Source: JBPOFM01 sp038259855 (lineage in GTDB: Bacteria > Bacteroidota > Bacteroidia > Flavobacteriales > Flavobacteriaceae). From it: DNA of 6,942 bases. Made by a program: the position numbers and the translations under genes. The stretch covers positions 1-6,942 of the forward strand of contig JBBSOJ010000180.1 of NCBI GenBank assembly GCA_038259855.1. The letters are read 5' to 3'. How positions within the stretch are numbered: the stretch's first letter is position 1; each line of letters begins with the position of its first letter. Of the stretch, positions 6,814 through 6,942 are shown one piece after another. The notes beneath the pieces were generated by a model that was not told the DNA's origin, did not search any database, and saw nothing but the letters and a program-made list of their open reading frames with translations.

Positions 6814-6942
6814 TTAAAATGTCGCTGACAAACTGATATGAATTTTGGAATTCGATAACTTTATAGTTTGGTTCTCTGAACTCCCATTGCTATAGTTCAA
6901 TTTGAAAAGACCTGCTTGTGTGAGTACTCCAAAACCAAACCC
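6814..6942 (-). CDS. Outer-membrane beta-barrel protein, C-terminal 42 residues (possibly BamA/TamA-like)
   Basis: Partial gene entering from the right edge on the minus strand, ending with TAA at 6816-6814. The 42 visible residues start GFGFGVLTQAGLFKLNYSNG and end SNSKIHISLSATF. The sequence has two features of a terminal barrel hairpin: a Gly/aromatic-rich strand (AGLFKLNYSNG) followed by a polar turn, and a last strand of alternating polar and hydrophobic residues (HISLSATF) ending in Phe, the usual beta-signal for BAM-dependent insertion. The GLFKLNY pattern resembles the last strands of Omp85/D15 proteins (BamA, TamA) of Bacteroidota, from memory. With only 42 residues, other porin-like families remain possible. 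The gene precedes susC on the same strand but lies 333 bp away, so they are probably separate units. Confidence 0.65.
   Translation of the reverse strand, partial: GFGFGVLTQAGLFKLNYSNGSSENQTIKLSNSKIHISLSATF

Overview
The window looks like chromosomal DNA from a member of the Bacteroidota, most likely a Flavobacteriaceae species. Four things point there: low G+C content; a SusC/RagA plus SusD/RagB outer-membrane pair; AT-rich translation starts with no Shine-Dalgarno sequence; and a promoter element of the Bacteroidota type (TAnnTTTG). The protein sequences also read like flavobacterial orthologues, but that is recall and not a database search.

Layout from left to right. Positions 1-606 (+) hold the 3' part of a PlsC-like lysophospholipid acyltransferase gene whose start lies before the window. 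Positions 607-819 separate this gene from a convergent one and contain two heptanucleotide tandem arrays, one touching the stop codon of each flanking gene. Positions 820-1560 (-) hold a TrmH/SpoU-family 23S rRNA 2'-O-methyltransferase gene (RlmB-like). It has a TAnnTTTG element only 4 nt before its ATG, which suggests a leaderless mRNA. A strong hairpin terminator at 1620-1658 separates it from the next unit. Positions 1681-3261 (-) and 3268-6480 (-) hold a susD-like and a susC-like gene, transcribed susC then susD with 6 bp between them. Positions 6481-6813 are non-coding, with a candidate susC promoter and a small inverted repeat. Positions 6814-6942 (-) hold the last 42 codons of another gene, whose product ends like an outer-membrane beta-barrel, possibly of the BamA/TamA (Omp85) type.

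The SusC and SusD products should form one TonB-dependent uptake complex in the outer membrane: SusC is the plug-and-barrel transporter and SusD is the surface lipoprotein lid that binds substrate. No glycoside hydrolase, peptidase, sulfatase or regulator gene is visible, so the substrate cannot be assigned. The acyltransferase (membrane lipid synthesis) and the rRNA methyltransferase (ribosome maturation) are housekeeping genes unrelated to the uptake pair.

I see no convincing new multi-gene system. The most unusual structure is the pair of 7-bp arrays abutting the stop codons of two convergent genes. The other useful points are the corrected methyltransferase start, the Gln in acyltransferase motif III, and the partial barrel gene at the right edge.
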